A stretch of DNA of 8,295 nucleotides from Deltaproteobacteria bacterium. Its GTDB lineage: Bacteria > Desulfobacterota > GWC2-55-46 > UBA9637. Location: assembly GCA_016234985.1 (NCBI GenBank), contig JACRNK010000280.1, positions 1-8,295 of the forward strand, written 5' to 3'. Under the pieces are notes generated by a model. The model was given only the letters and a program-made list of their open reading frames with translations, was not told the DNA's origin and did not search any database. Position 1 is the first letter of the stretch; each line of letters begins with the position of its first letter. A program made the position numbers and the translations under genes. Below, in pieces: positions 1 to 4,456 of this stretch.

Positions 1-828
1 CAAGTAGGAGTTCCAGCCATAGTAGTATTCCTAAACAAAACAGACATGGTAGACGACAAAGAACTCATGGACCTCGTAGAACTTGAAGTAAGAGAACTAC
101 TCAACAAATACAAATTTCCAGGAGACGAAATACCAGTAGTAAAAGGAAGCGCAGTAAAAGCATTAGAATGCGGATGCGGCAAAAAAGAATGCAAAAGTTG
201 CGGCCCAATACTTGAGCTCCTTGACACCGTAGACAGCTACATAAAAGAGCCAAAAAGAGACATAGACAAACCGTTCATCATGCCAATAGAAGACGTATTC
301 TCCATATCCGGCAGAGGAACCGTAGTAACCGGAAGAGTAGAGAGGGGAATAATCAAAGTAGGCGAAGAAATAGAAATAGTCGGAATAAAACCAACCCAGA
401 AGACCGTAGCAACCGGCATAGAAATGTTCAGGAAACTATTAGACGAAGGCAGAGCCGGAGACAACCTCGGAGTCTTGTTAAGAGGCACCAAGAAAGAAGA
501 AGTAGAAAGAGGGCAAGTCCTGGCAAAACCCGGCACCATAACCCCGCACACAAAATTCAAGGCAGAGATATATGTCCTAACAAAAGAAGAAGGCGGCAGA
601 CACACCCCGTTCTTCAACGGATACCGTCCGCAGTTCTACTTTAGGACAACCGATGTAACCGGAGTAGCCACACTGCCCCAGGGAGTAGAGATGGTAATGC
701 CCGGAGACAACACCAATCTGGAAGTAGAGCTGATTATGCCCATAGCAATGGATGAGGGATTGAGGTTTGCAATAAGAGAAGGCGGCAGAACAGTAGGCGC
801 AGGCGTGGTAACTAAGATATTGGCGTAA
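1..828 (+). CDS. tuf: Elongation factor Tu (EF-Tu), 5'-truncated by window edge
   Basis: EF-Tu is the GTPase that delivers aminoacyl-tRNA to the ribosomal A site. The reading frame is open from base 1, so the gene starts upstream; the ATG at 46 is internal. The 275 visible residues match E. coli EF-Tu from about residue 124, so roughly 120 residues (P-loop and switch regions) are missing. Visible are the G4 motif NKTD (bases 34-45), a G5-like GSAVKAL (145-165), the domain 2 signature [16 protein letters not shown], and the domain 3 stretches [23 protein letters not shown] and the C-terminal [15 protein letters not shown]. Just after G5 is an insertion with four cysteines (C-x-C-x4-C-x2-C, bases 169-201) that E. 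coli EF-Tu lacks; it could bind metal, which is inference. Codon choice is strongly skewed: GTA for 24 of 30 Val and no GAT before about base 645, unlike the ribosomal protein genes downstream. Identity is certain; the functional meaning of the insertion is not. Confidence 0.98.
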   Translation, partial: QVGVPAIVVFLNKTDMVDDKELMDLVELEVRELLNKYKFPGDEIPVVKGSAVKALECGCGKKECKSCGPILELLDTVDSYIKEPKRDIDKPFIMPIEDVFSISGRGTVVTGRVERGIIKVGEEIEIVGIKPTQKTVATGIEMFRKLLDEGRAGDNLGVLLRGTKKEEVERGQVLAKPGTITPHTKFKAEIYVLTKEEGGRHTPFFNGYRPQFYFRTTDVTGVATLPQGVEMVMPGDNTNLEVELIMPIAMDEGLRFAIREGGRTVGAGVVTKILA

Positions 829-837
829 GAAAAGAAG

Positions 838-879
838 AATATAGGCCTTATGGGACTTATAAGACCTATATTCTATTTT
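838..879 (+). terminator. Hairpin between tuf and rpmG (possible attenuator or weak terminator)
   Basis: A 14-position inverted repeat, 838-851 with 859-872, has a 7-nt loop and one C/A mismatch; its arms read AATATAGGCCTTAT and ATAAGACCTATATT. It begins 9 nt after the tuf stop and is followed by CTATTTT, a poor U-tract. It could be a leaky terminator, an mRNA 3'-end stabiliser or a processing site. The stem is visible in the sequence; its function is inferred. Confidence 0.5.
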
Positions 880-890
880 GAGGAGAAAAT

Positions 891-1040
891 ATGAGAGACA
901 TAATTACATTGGCATGCACTGACTGTAAAGACAGAAACTATACGACAACGAAAAACAAAAAGACAACGCCTGACAGGCTGGAATTAAAGAAATATTGCAG
1001 GCATTGCAGGAAGCATATGGTGCATAAAGAGACAAAATAA
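891..1040 (+). CDS. rpmG: 50S ribosomal protein L33, zinc-ribbon (C+) form
   Basis: This 49-residue protein is a component of the large ribosomal subunit near the E site. It starts [17 protein letters not shown], has the typical TTTKNKK segment, and ends in a basic tail ([16 protein letters not shown]). Two CxxC pairs, C9-C12 and C36-C39, form the zinc ribbon of the C+ type, as opposed to the cysteine-free C- paralogues that some bacteria induce under zinc limitation. The length is normal for the family. The start is set by the Shine-Dalgarno AGGAG at 881-885, 5 nt before ATG. It lies between tuf and tRNA-Trp, a common arrangement ahead of secE-nusG. Identification rests on size, cysteine pattern and context. 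Confidence 0.95.
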   Translation: MRDIITLACTDCKDRNYTTTKNKKTTPDRLELKKYCRHCRKHMVHKETK

Positions 1041-1042
1041 GG

Positions 1043-1104
1043 CAATTACGAATTAAAAATTAAGAATTATGAATTCTTAATTCCTAATTCTTAATTGTTT
1101 TTTT
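1043..1104 (+). terminator. AT-rich hairpin plus T-run after rpmG, terminator-like
   Basis: The innermost stem is perfect: AATTAAGAATT (1058-1068), loop ATG, AATTCTTAATT (1072-1082). An outer, imperfect stem pairs 1043-1057 with 1083-1097. Seven T residues follow (1098-1104), giving the form of a Rho-independent terminator, although the stem is almost all A-T. The T-run ends only 2 nt before the tRNA-Trp 5' end, so either transcription reads through to the tRNA or a promoter is hidden inside the hairpin. The same bases form a heptamer array, listed separately. Confidence 0.6.
1044..1099 (+). repeat. Heptamer array AATTNNN, eight units
   Basis: Reading from 1044 in 7-base steps gives AATTACG, AATTAAA, AATTAAG, AATTATG, AATTCTT, AATTCCT, AATTCTT, AATTGTT. 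Every unit begins with AATT. Units 1-4 and 5-8 are roughly reverse complements, which creates the hairpin. Bases 1044-1061 recur identically at 3918-3935. The array begins 3 nt after the rpmG stop. Confidence 0.85.
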
Positions 1105-1106
1105 AC

Positions 1107-1183
1107 AGGCCAGTAGCTCTAACGGCTAGAGCGTCGGTCTCCAAAACCGAGTGTTGGGGGTTCGAATCCCTCCTGGCCTGCCA
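1107..1183 (+). tRNA. trnW: tRNA-Trp (anticodon CCA), CCA end encoded
   Basis: A 77-nt cloverleaf can be drawn. The acceptor stem AGGCCAG (1107-1113) pairs with CTGGCCT (1173-1179). The D stem GCTC/GAGC is at 1116-1119 and 1129-1132. The anticodon stem TCGGT/ACCGA (1134-1138, 1146-1150) carries loop CTCCAAA with anticodon CCA at 1141-1143. A 5-nt variable region follows. The T stem GGGGG/CCCTC (1156-1160, 1168-1172, one G-T pair) carries loop TTCGAAT. The discriminator is G1180, as expected for Trp, and the 3' CCA (1181-1183) is genomically encoded. Position 1 is A, paired with T, as in other bacterial tRNA-Trp genes. Placement upstream of secE is common in bacteria. Confidence 0.97.
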
Positions 1184-1189
1184 GTTAAA

Positions 1190-1217
1190 AAACAGTGAAC
1201 TGTGGACGGTAAACAGT
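1190..1217 (+). repeat. Short heptamer array (AACAGT-like), four units
   Basis: Steps of seven from 1190 read AAACAGT, GAACTGT, GGACGGT, AAACAGT. Each has A at position 3 or 2 and ends in GT. The array resembles the left arm of the larger array at 4351-4392 and looks like a half-element with no complementary right arm. It starts 6 nt after the tRNA-Trp CCA end and precedes secE. Confidence 0.65.
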
Positions 1218-1257
1218 AAAGAAAGTCAAAACAGGTTACAGCTAACGAGGGGTAAAC

Positions 1258-1449
1258 ATGGAGCAGATTGATAAGACAAAGCAATTTATATCGGAAGCTA
1301 ATCAGGAATTAAAAAGGGTAACTTGGCCTGTCAAAAAACATGTTGTGGCTTCCACATGGGTAGTTATTGCGCTGGTTCTCGTTATCTCCATCGTGCTTGG
1401 GCTTGTAGATGCAGGTTTATCAAGATTAGTAAGGCTGATATTGGGTTAA
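1258..1449 (+). CDS. secE: Preprotein translocase subunit SecE
   Basis: SecE is an essential subunit of the SecYEG channel in the inner membrane; it clamps SecY while SecA or the ribosome drives secretory proteins through. The 63-residue product has the family signature ELKRVTWP (17-24) on an amphipathic cytoplasmic helix, then one membrane segment at about 32-51 (STWVVIALVLVISIVLGLVD), and a short tail. This is the minimal one-TM form, half the length of three-TM E. coli SecE. The ATG is preceded by GAGGGG (1247-1252) at 5-nt spacing, a good Shine-Dalgarno. It lies between tRNA-Trp and nusG in the classical secE-nusG order. Its TAA stop is the first three bases of a 16-bp inverted-repeat arm. 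Confidence 0.97.
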   Translation: MEQIDKTKQFISEANQELKRVTWPVKKHVVASTWVVIALVLVISIVLGLVDAGLSRLVRLILG

Positions 1450-1531
1450 CCCCGTTAGAAAAGATATTTCCCAAATGGGGTTAATGCAAATGATGTTTGG
1501 AGTTGTTCTGTCAGGTTTTCTAACGGGGTTA
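1447..1531 (+). repeat. MITE-like 85-bp element with 16-bp inverted ends between secE and nusG
   Basis: The left arm TAACCCCGTTAGAAAA (1447-1462) is a perfect reverse complement of the right arm TTTTCTAACGGGGTTA (1516-1531), separated by 53 nt. The left arm supplies the secE stop codon. The right arm ends in the weak AGG Shine-Dalgarno region of nusG. Inside, GGGGTTAA (1477-1484) can also pair with TTAACCCC (1446-1453), so two folds compete. No ORF, transposase or clear target-site duplication is visible. It could be a non-autonomous mobile element or a regulatory structure. Confidence 0.65.
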
Positions 1532-1533
1532 GG
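1531..1533 (+). promoter_or_regulatory. Weak ribosome binding site of nusG
   Basis: Only AGG, 8 nt before the ATG at 1542, resembles a Shine-Dalgarno. A better G-rich stretch (GGGG, 1525-1528) lies 13 nt away, inside the right inverted-repeat arm. If the 16-bp stem forms, initiation at nusG could be reduced, or nusG could depend on translation of secE. This is inference from spacing. Confidence 0.4.
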
Positions 1534-1541
1534 TTATAATT

Positions 1542-2072
1542 ATGACAAAAAAATGGTATGTAGTGCATACGTATTCAGGTTATGAAAACAAGGTAAAGGC
1601 TGCTCTTCAGGAAAGGGTGAAAAGCAATAAGATGGAAGAGTGTTTTTCCGAAATATTGGTGCCTTCAGAAAAGATTATAGGGCTGGTAAAAGGAGAAAAA
1701 AAGACCACTTCCAGAAAATTTTTTCCCGGCTATATTCTGGTGAATATGGAGCTGAATGAAAGCACATGGCATCTTGTGAAGGATACCCCAAAGGTGACCG
1801 GTTTTGTGGGTGGAACAACAACCCCTCCGGCAATCTCTGAAGAAGAGGTTAAAAAGATAACGCGTCAGATGGAAGAGGGGGCAGTAAGGCCAAAGCCGAA
1901 AGTTCTCTTTGACAGGGGCGAGAATGTGAGGGTCGTTGACGGCCCATTTACAAATTTTACAGGCATAGTAGATGAAGTGAAGCCGGAAAAGGGCAAACTA
2001 AAGGTTCTTGTAAGCATATTCGGCAGGGCAACGCCGGTAGAGCTCGATTTCGTTCAGGTGGAAAAGGCATAA
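1542..2072 (+). CDS. nusG: Transcription termination/antitermination factor NusG
   Basis: NusG binds the RNA polymerase clamp, suppresses pausing, links transcription to the leading ribosome through S10, and helps Rho. The 176-residue product has an N-terminal NGN domain (about 1-110: KKWYVVHTYSGYENKVKAAL at the start and FPGYILVNM at 61-69) and a C-terminal KOW domain (about 120-176, with FDRGENVRVVDGPFTNFTG at 123-141 and VSIFGRATPVELDF near the end). The length is typical and no extra insertion domain is present. It starts at ATG 1542 with a weak Shine-Dalgarno after an inverted repeat. rplK follows after 21 nt, in the usual secE-nusG-rplK-rplA order. Confidence 0.98.
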   Translation: MTKKWYVVHTYSGYENKVKAALQERVKSNKMEECFSEILVPSEKIIGLVKGEKKTTSRKFFPGYILVNMELNESTWHLVKDTPKVTGFVGGTTTPPAISEEEVKKITRQMEEGAVRPKPKVLFDRGENVRVVDGPFTNFTGIVDEVKPEKGKLKVLVSIFGRATPVELDFVQVEKA

Positions 2073-2093
2073 CTGTATTAAGGGAGATAAATT

Positions 2094-2519
2094 ATGGCTA
2101 AAAAAGTTGTTACACAGATTAAATTGCAGATTCCGGCCGGCAAGGCTAATCCATCGCCGCCGGTTGGTCCTGCATTGGGTCAGCATGGCGTGAATATAAT
2201 GGAGTTTTGCAAAACATTTAATGCCAGAACTCAGAAACAGGAAGGCATGATTATACCGGTAGTTATAACAGTATATGCAGACAGGTCGTTTTCTTTTATA
2301 ACCAAAACGCCTCCTGCTTCGATACTTCTTATAAAGGCGGCGGGTATAGAAAAGGGATCCGCCACTCCTAACAAGGATAAGGTCGGCAAGGTTACAAAGA
2401 AGCAAGTCATGGAGATAGCAAAGTTAAAGATGCCGGACCTGACTGCCGCAAGTCTGGAGACTGCTGTAAAGACTATTGAAGGAACGGCAAGAAGCATGGG
2501 AATAGTGGTGGAGGGATAG
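2094..2519 (+). CDS. rplK: 50S ribosomal protein L11
   Basis: L11 binds the GTPase-associated region of 23S rRNA at the base of the L7/L12 stalk and is needed for factor turnover and stringent-response sensing. The 141-residue product has the N-terminal proline-rich arm [21 protein letters not shown] (20-40), where thiostrepton-resistance changes map in other bacteria, and the C-terminal rRNA-binding domain with [26 protein letters not shown] (about 112-137). The length is standard. AGGGAG (2081-2086) lies 7 nt before the ATG. The last two sense codons carry the rplA ribosome binding site. Confidence 0.98.
   Translation: MAKKVVTQIKLQIPAGKANPSPPVGPALGQHGVNIMEFCKTFNARTQKQEGMIIPVVITVYADRSFSFITKTPPASILLIKAAGIEKGSATPNKDKVGKVTKKQVMEIAKLKMPDLTAASLETAVKTIEGTARSMGIVVEG
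2510..2516 (+). promoter_or_regulatory. rplA ribosome binding site inside the end of rplK
   Basis: GGAGGGA lies in the final codons of rplK; GGAGG (2510-2514) is 7 nt before the rplA ATG. Only 2 nt separate the rplK stop from the rplA start. This arrangement implies translational coupling, which is known for L11 and L1 in other bacteria and is inferred here. Confidence 0.8.
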
Positions 2520-2521
2520 AT

Positions 2522-3217
2522 ATGGGAAAAAAGTATAATGCAGCGCTTGCAAAGGTAGACATATCAAAGGCATACAGCCTCGAAGATGCGGTAAAACTTG
2601 TTCCGGAAACAGCTACCGCAAAATTTGATGAAACGGTTGATATGGCTGTGAGGCTTGGGGTTGACACTAAACAGTCTGACCAGATGGTTAGAGGGGCTGT
2701 GGTTCTTCCTAACGGCACCGGCAAAAAGATAAGAGTTTTGGTTTTTGCCAAAGGTGAAAAAGAAAAAGAGGCAAGAGACGCAGGGGCGGATTTTGTAGGC
2801 GGAGAAGACCTTATGGAGAAGGTGTCTAAGGGCTGGCTTGATTTTGATACGATTGTGGCGACCCCTGATATTATGGGCGCAGTAGGGAAGCTTGGAAAGG
2901 TTTTGGGGCCAAAGGGGCTTATGCCAAATCCAAAACTTGGCACAGTGACATTTGATGTTGCCAGAGCGGTGAAGGACGCTAAGGCAGGCAAGGTGGAGTT
3001 TAAGGTGGATAAGGGAGGCAATGTCCAGGTTCCGATAGGCAAGGTCTCTTTTGGCGCGCAAAAACTCAAAGAAAATCTGACCTCTTTGTTGGAGAATATT
3101 GTCAAGGCAAAACCGTCTACCAGCAAGGGAACTTATTTAAAGAATATCAGCATATCAACAACAATGGGGCCCGGCGTTAGAATAGATGCTGCCGGAGTGA
3201 GAGAACTTTTTAAATAA
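2522..3217 (+). CDS. rplA: 50S ribosomal protein L1
   Basis: L1 forms the mobile stalk beside the E site, helps release deacylated tRNA, and in many bacteria represses its own operon by binding mRNA. The 231-residue product is of usual length. Domain I (about 1-68 and 160-231) begins [13 protein letters not shown]; domain II lies between. The signature [22 protein letters not shown] is at 111-132, followed by [11 protein letters not shown]. The C-terminal [11 protein letters not shown] is typical. The ATG is 2 nt after rplK. The 21-nt nusG-rplK gap is too short to hold an obvious L1-binding mRNA mimic, so any autoregulation would need a site elsewhere. Confidence 0.98.
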   Translation: MGKKYNAALAKVDISKAYSLEDAVKLVPETATAKFDETVDMAVRLGVDTKQSDQMVRGAVVLPNGTGKKIRVLVFAKGEKEKEARDAGADFVGGEDLMEKVSKGWLDFDTIVATPDIMGAVGKLGKVLGPKGLMPNPKLGTVTFDVARAVKDAKAGKVEFKVDKGGNVQVPIGKVSFGAQKLKENLTSLLENIVKAKPSTSKGTYLKNISISTTMGPGVRIDAAGVRELFK

Positions 3218-3221
3218 TTTT

Positions 3222-3277
3222 CGATTGTAGATTTACGATTTAAAAATAATTCGTAAATCGCAAATCGTCAATGATAA
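3222..3277 (+). repeat. Heptamer-phased inverted repeat (GATT/AATC type) after rplA
   Basis: Steps of seven from 3222 read CGATTGT, AGATTTA, CGATTTA, AAAATAA, TTCGTAA, ATCGCAA, ATCGTCA, ATGATAA. The left units share NGATT; the right units share TCG followed by an A-rich end. GATTTACGA (3230-3238) pairs with TCGTAAATC (3251-3259), and CGATT (3222-3226) pairs with AATCG (3263-3267) across a 3-nt internal loop. It starts 4 nt after the rplA stop. No T-run follows, so it is a poor terminator. Confidence 0.7.
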
Positions 3278-3279
3278 AC

Positions 3280-3362
3280 GGTCAAAGACAGTAGGGGCTT
3301 TTCAGCTTAATAATCCTACCTAGGCCAAATGGCAATTTTAGATGCCCTTCCTGTCTTTGTCC
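3280..3362 (+). promoter_or_regulatory. Ribosomal protein L10 leader (autoregulatory mRNA element)
   Basis: A long closing stem pairs 3280-3291 (GGTCAAAGACAG) with 3351-3362 (CTGTCTTTGTCC), with one mismatch in 12. Inside, GTAGG (3291-3295) can pair with CCTAC (3315-3319) around a GCTTAATA-containing loop, and GCC-AAAT-GGC forms a small hairpin at 3324-3333. The position directly before rplJ, the closing AAAGACAG/CTGTCTTT stem and the inner CTTAATA fit the known L10 leader family, in which the L10-(L7/L12) complex binds and reduces rplJL expression. Exact boundaries are approximate. Confidence 0.75.
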
Positions 3363-3385
3363 AAAAAATCTAAAGACAGAAAGGG
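3345..3385 (+). promoter_or_regulatory. Alternative hairpin adjoining the rplJ ribosome binding site
   Basis: The 3' strand of the leader closing stem (CTGTCTTT, 3351-3358) can instead pair with a second AAAGACAG at 3372-3379. The helix extends to 3345-3358 with 3372-3385, 13 of 14 positions, and takes in the first Gs of the rplJ Shine-Dalgarno. This helix and the L10 leader stem exclude each other, so the region has the form of a translational switch. The pairing is visible; switching is inferred. Confidence 0.55.
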
Positions 3386-3390
3386 GGGAG
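3383..3390 (+). promoter_or_regulatory. Ribosome binding site of rplJ, deciding a TTG start
   Basis: GGGGGGAG lies 7 nt before TTG at 3398. No in-frame ATG lies nearby, and translation from TTG gives the expected L10 N-terminus ([10 protein letters not shown]), so TTG is the start codon. Confidence 0.85.
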
Positions 3391-3397
3391 AAAAAAA

Positions 3398-3916
3398 TTG
3401 ATTAGGACCGAAAAAAAGCAGCTTGTAAGTGAGCTTCAGGAGAAATTCAAGAAGGCTAAGGCTGCCTTTGTAGCTGATTATAAGGGATTGAAGGTAGAGC
3501 AGATAACTACCTTAAGAAAATCTTTAAGGGATGTGTCCGTTGAATTTAAGGTGGTTAAAAATACCCTTGCCATGATAGCTGTAAAGGATGCCGGGGCAGA
3601 GCCTTTGAAAGACTATTTTGAAGGAACTACAGCGGTTGCTATGAGCTATGCAGATCCTGTGGCAGCAGCCAAAATACTCACTCAATTTGCCAAGGATGAG
3701 CCTAAGCTTAAACTGAAGGTTGGGCTGTTGGGCGGAAAGGTCATGAATCTGAATGAAATAAAGGCCCTTTCCGAGCTTCCGTCGAGAGAGGTATTGCTGG
3801 GGAGATTTGTCGGTATGCTTAATGCGGTGCCGACAGGCTTGGTAAGAGTTTTGAGCGGTGTCCCAAGGAAATTTGTTTATACATTGGCTGCAATACAGGC
3901 GAAGAAAGGTAATTAA
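3398..3916 (+). CDS. rplJ: 50S ribosomal protein L10
   Basis: L10 anchors the L7/L12 dimers to the ribosome and binds 23S rRNA beside L11; with L7/L12 it represses its own mRNA. The 172-residue product has the rRNA-binding N-terminal domain ([29 protein letters not shown], then [19 protein letters not shown] at about 39-57) and a C-terminal helix (about 132-170: [40 protein letters not shown]) where L7/L12 dimers dock. The length is typical. It uses a TTG start after a very G-rich Shine-Dalgarno. A leader with mutually exclusive helices precedes it. The last codon and stop (AAT TAA) lie within the AATTNNN array that fills the gap to rplL. Confidence 0.97.
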   Translation: MIRTEKKQLVSELQEKFKKAKAAFVADYKGLKVEQITTLRKSLRDVSVEFKVVKNTLAMIAVKDAGAEPLKDYFEGTTAVAMSYADPVAAAKILTQFAKDEPKLKLKVGLLGGKVMNLNEIKALSELPSREVLLGRFVGMLNAVPTGLVRVLSGVPRKFVYTLAAIQAKKGN

Positions 3917-3938
3917 GAATTACGAATTAAAAATTCAT
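3911..3938 (+). repeat. AATT-type heptamer array, four units, overlapping the rplJ stop
   Basis: Steps of seven from 3911 read AATTAAG, AATTACG, AATTAAA, AATTCAT. The 18 bases at 3918-3935 are identical to 1044-1061. The array begins in the last sense codon of rplJ and includes its TAA stop. Unlike the copy after rpmG, it lacks a long complementary right arm and a T-run, so it is a half-element and not a terminator. Confidence 0.8.
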
Positions 3939-3962
3939 AATGAGAAAACGGAGGTTTTAAAA

Positions 3963-4349
3963 ATGGCACAGATTTCAAAAGATGATGTAATAAAATATAT
4001 CGAAGGTATGACAGTGCTGGAACTGGCAGAACTTGTGAAGGAGTTGGAGAACAAGTTTGGCGTGACTGCGGCAGCCCCTGTGGCTGTGGCAGCGGCCCCT
4101 GCAGCAGGCGCTGCAGCAGGCGCGCCCGCAGAGGAAAAGACGGAGTTTACTATTATCCTTAAAGCTGCCGGTGCGGATAAGATTAAGGTTATTAAAGAAG
4201 TGAGGGCAATTACCGGCCTTGGATTGAAAGAGGCAAAAGACCTTGTGGAAGGCGCTCCAAAGACAGTAAAGGAAGGCATTTCCAAGGCGGATGTCGACAA
4301 TTTCAAGAAACAGCTTGAAGGTGCAGGCGCTCAGGTAGAAGTAAAATAG
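3963..4349 (+). CDS. rplL: 50S ribosomal protein L7/L12
   Basis: L7/L12 is the multicopy stalk protein that recruits and activates EF-Tu, EF-G, IF2 and release factors. The 128-residue product has an N-terminal dimerisation domain (1-33, [30 protein letters not shown]), an Ala/Pro/Gly hinge (about 36-56) and the globular C-terminal factor-binding domain (58-128, with [18 protein letters not shown] at 83-100). The start at ATG 3963 follows GGAGG (3950-3954) at 8-nt spacing. The frame is open upstream to 3858, but those codons overlap rplJ and the repeat and do not resemble L7/L12. It shares the L10 leader with rplJ. A long hairpin with a T-run begins right after its stop. Confidence 0.98.
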   Translation: MAQISKDDVIKYIEGMTVLELAELVKELENKFGVTAAAPVAVAAAPAAGAAAGAPAEEKTEFTIILKAAGADKIKVIKEVRAITGLGLKEAKDLVEGAPKTVKEGISKADVDNFKKQLEGAGAQVEVK

Positions 4350-4350
4350 T

Positions 4351-4438
4351 GAGCAGTAAGCGGTGAGCAGTGGACAGTAGACAATGAGCAGTAAAAGTTT
4401 TTGACTGCTTACTGCTAACTGCTCACTGCTTACTGTTT
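4351..4438 (+). repeat. Eleven-heptamer inverted array (GAGCAGT / ACTGCTN) between rplL and rpoB
   Basis: Steps of seven from 4351 read GAGCAGT, AAGCGGT, GAGCAGT, GGACAGT, AGACAAT, GAGCAGT. After an 11-nt loop region the complementary strand reads ACTGCTT, ACTGCTA, ACTGCTC, ACTGCTT, ACTGTTT (4404-4438). The arms are imperfect reverse complements with several G-T pairs. The array begins 1 nt after the rplL stop, and the preceding AAATAGT (4344-4350), which contains the stop, may be a degenerate unit. Confidence 0.85.
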
Positions 4439-4441
4439 TTT
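4351..4441 (+). terminator. Long hairpin with T-run between rplL and rpoB (attenuator candidate)
   Basis: The left heptamers starting at 4354 pair with the right heptamers ending at 4435 (for example CAGTAAGC with GCTTACTG), and six T residues follow (4436-4441). That is the form of an intrinsic terminator inside an operon. In E. coli an attenuator and an RNase III site separate rplL from rpoB. By analogy this structure could let most polymerases stop after rplL and pass only a fraction into rpoB. Strength is unknown. Confidence 0.6.
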
Positions 4442-4456
4442 AAAAAGGAGAAAGAA

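Noticed and set aside
46..48. ATG at 46 as the start of tuf
   Set aside because: The frame is open from base 1 and encodes conserved EF-Tu sequence ([15 protein letters not shown]) before this codon, so the gene starts outside the window.
1118..1125. TCTAACGG in the tRNA D arm matching the secE-nusG inverted-repeat end
   Set aside because: Eight bases inside a standard D-arm sequence are expected from tRNA structure; no further similarity extends on either side.
1535..1540. TATAAT just before nusG as a -10 promoter box
   Set aside because: No acceptable -35 box lies 16-18 nt upstream, and a start here would leave almost no leader before the ATG.
2473..3126. Long open frame on the minus strand opposite rplA
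   Set aside because: It lies wholly antisense to conserved rplK/rplA sequence, has low-complexity Ser/Pro/Leu composition, and no ribosome binding site or family match I can recognise; it is a shadow of rplA codon bias.
3222..3290. Promoter for rplJ within the AT-rich repeat
   Set aside because: Candidate boxes such as GATAAA at 3273 with TTCGTA upstream are weak and explained by repeat sequence.
3858..3962. Upstream extension of rplL to an ATG at 3858
   Set aside because: The extension overlaps rplJ and the repeat and has no L7/L12 similarity; ATG 3963 has a good Shine-Dalgarno and the expected N-terminus.
4351..4438. CRISPR array
   Set aside because: Units are 7 nt with no spacers and arranged as two complementary arms; no cas genes are present.
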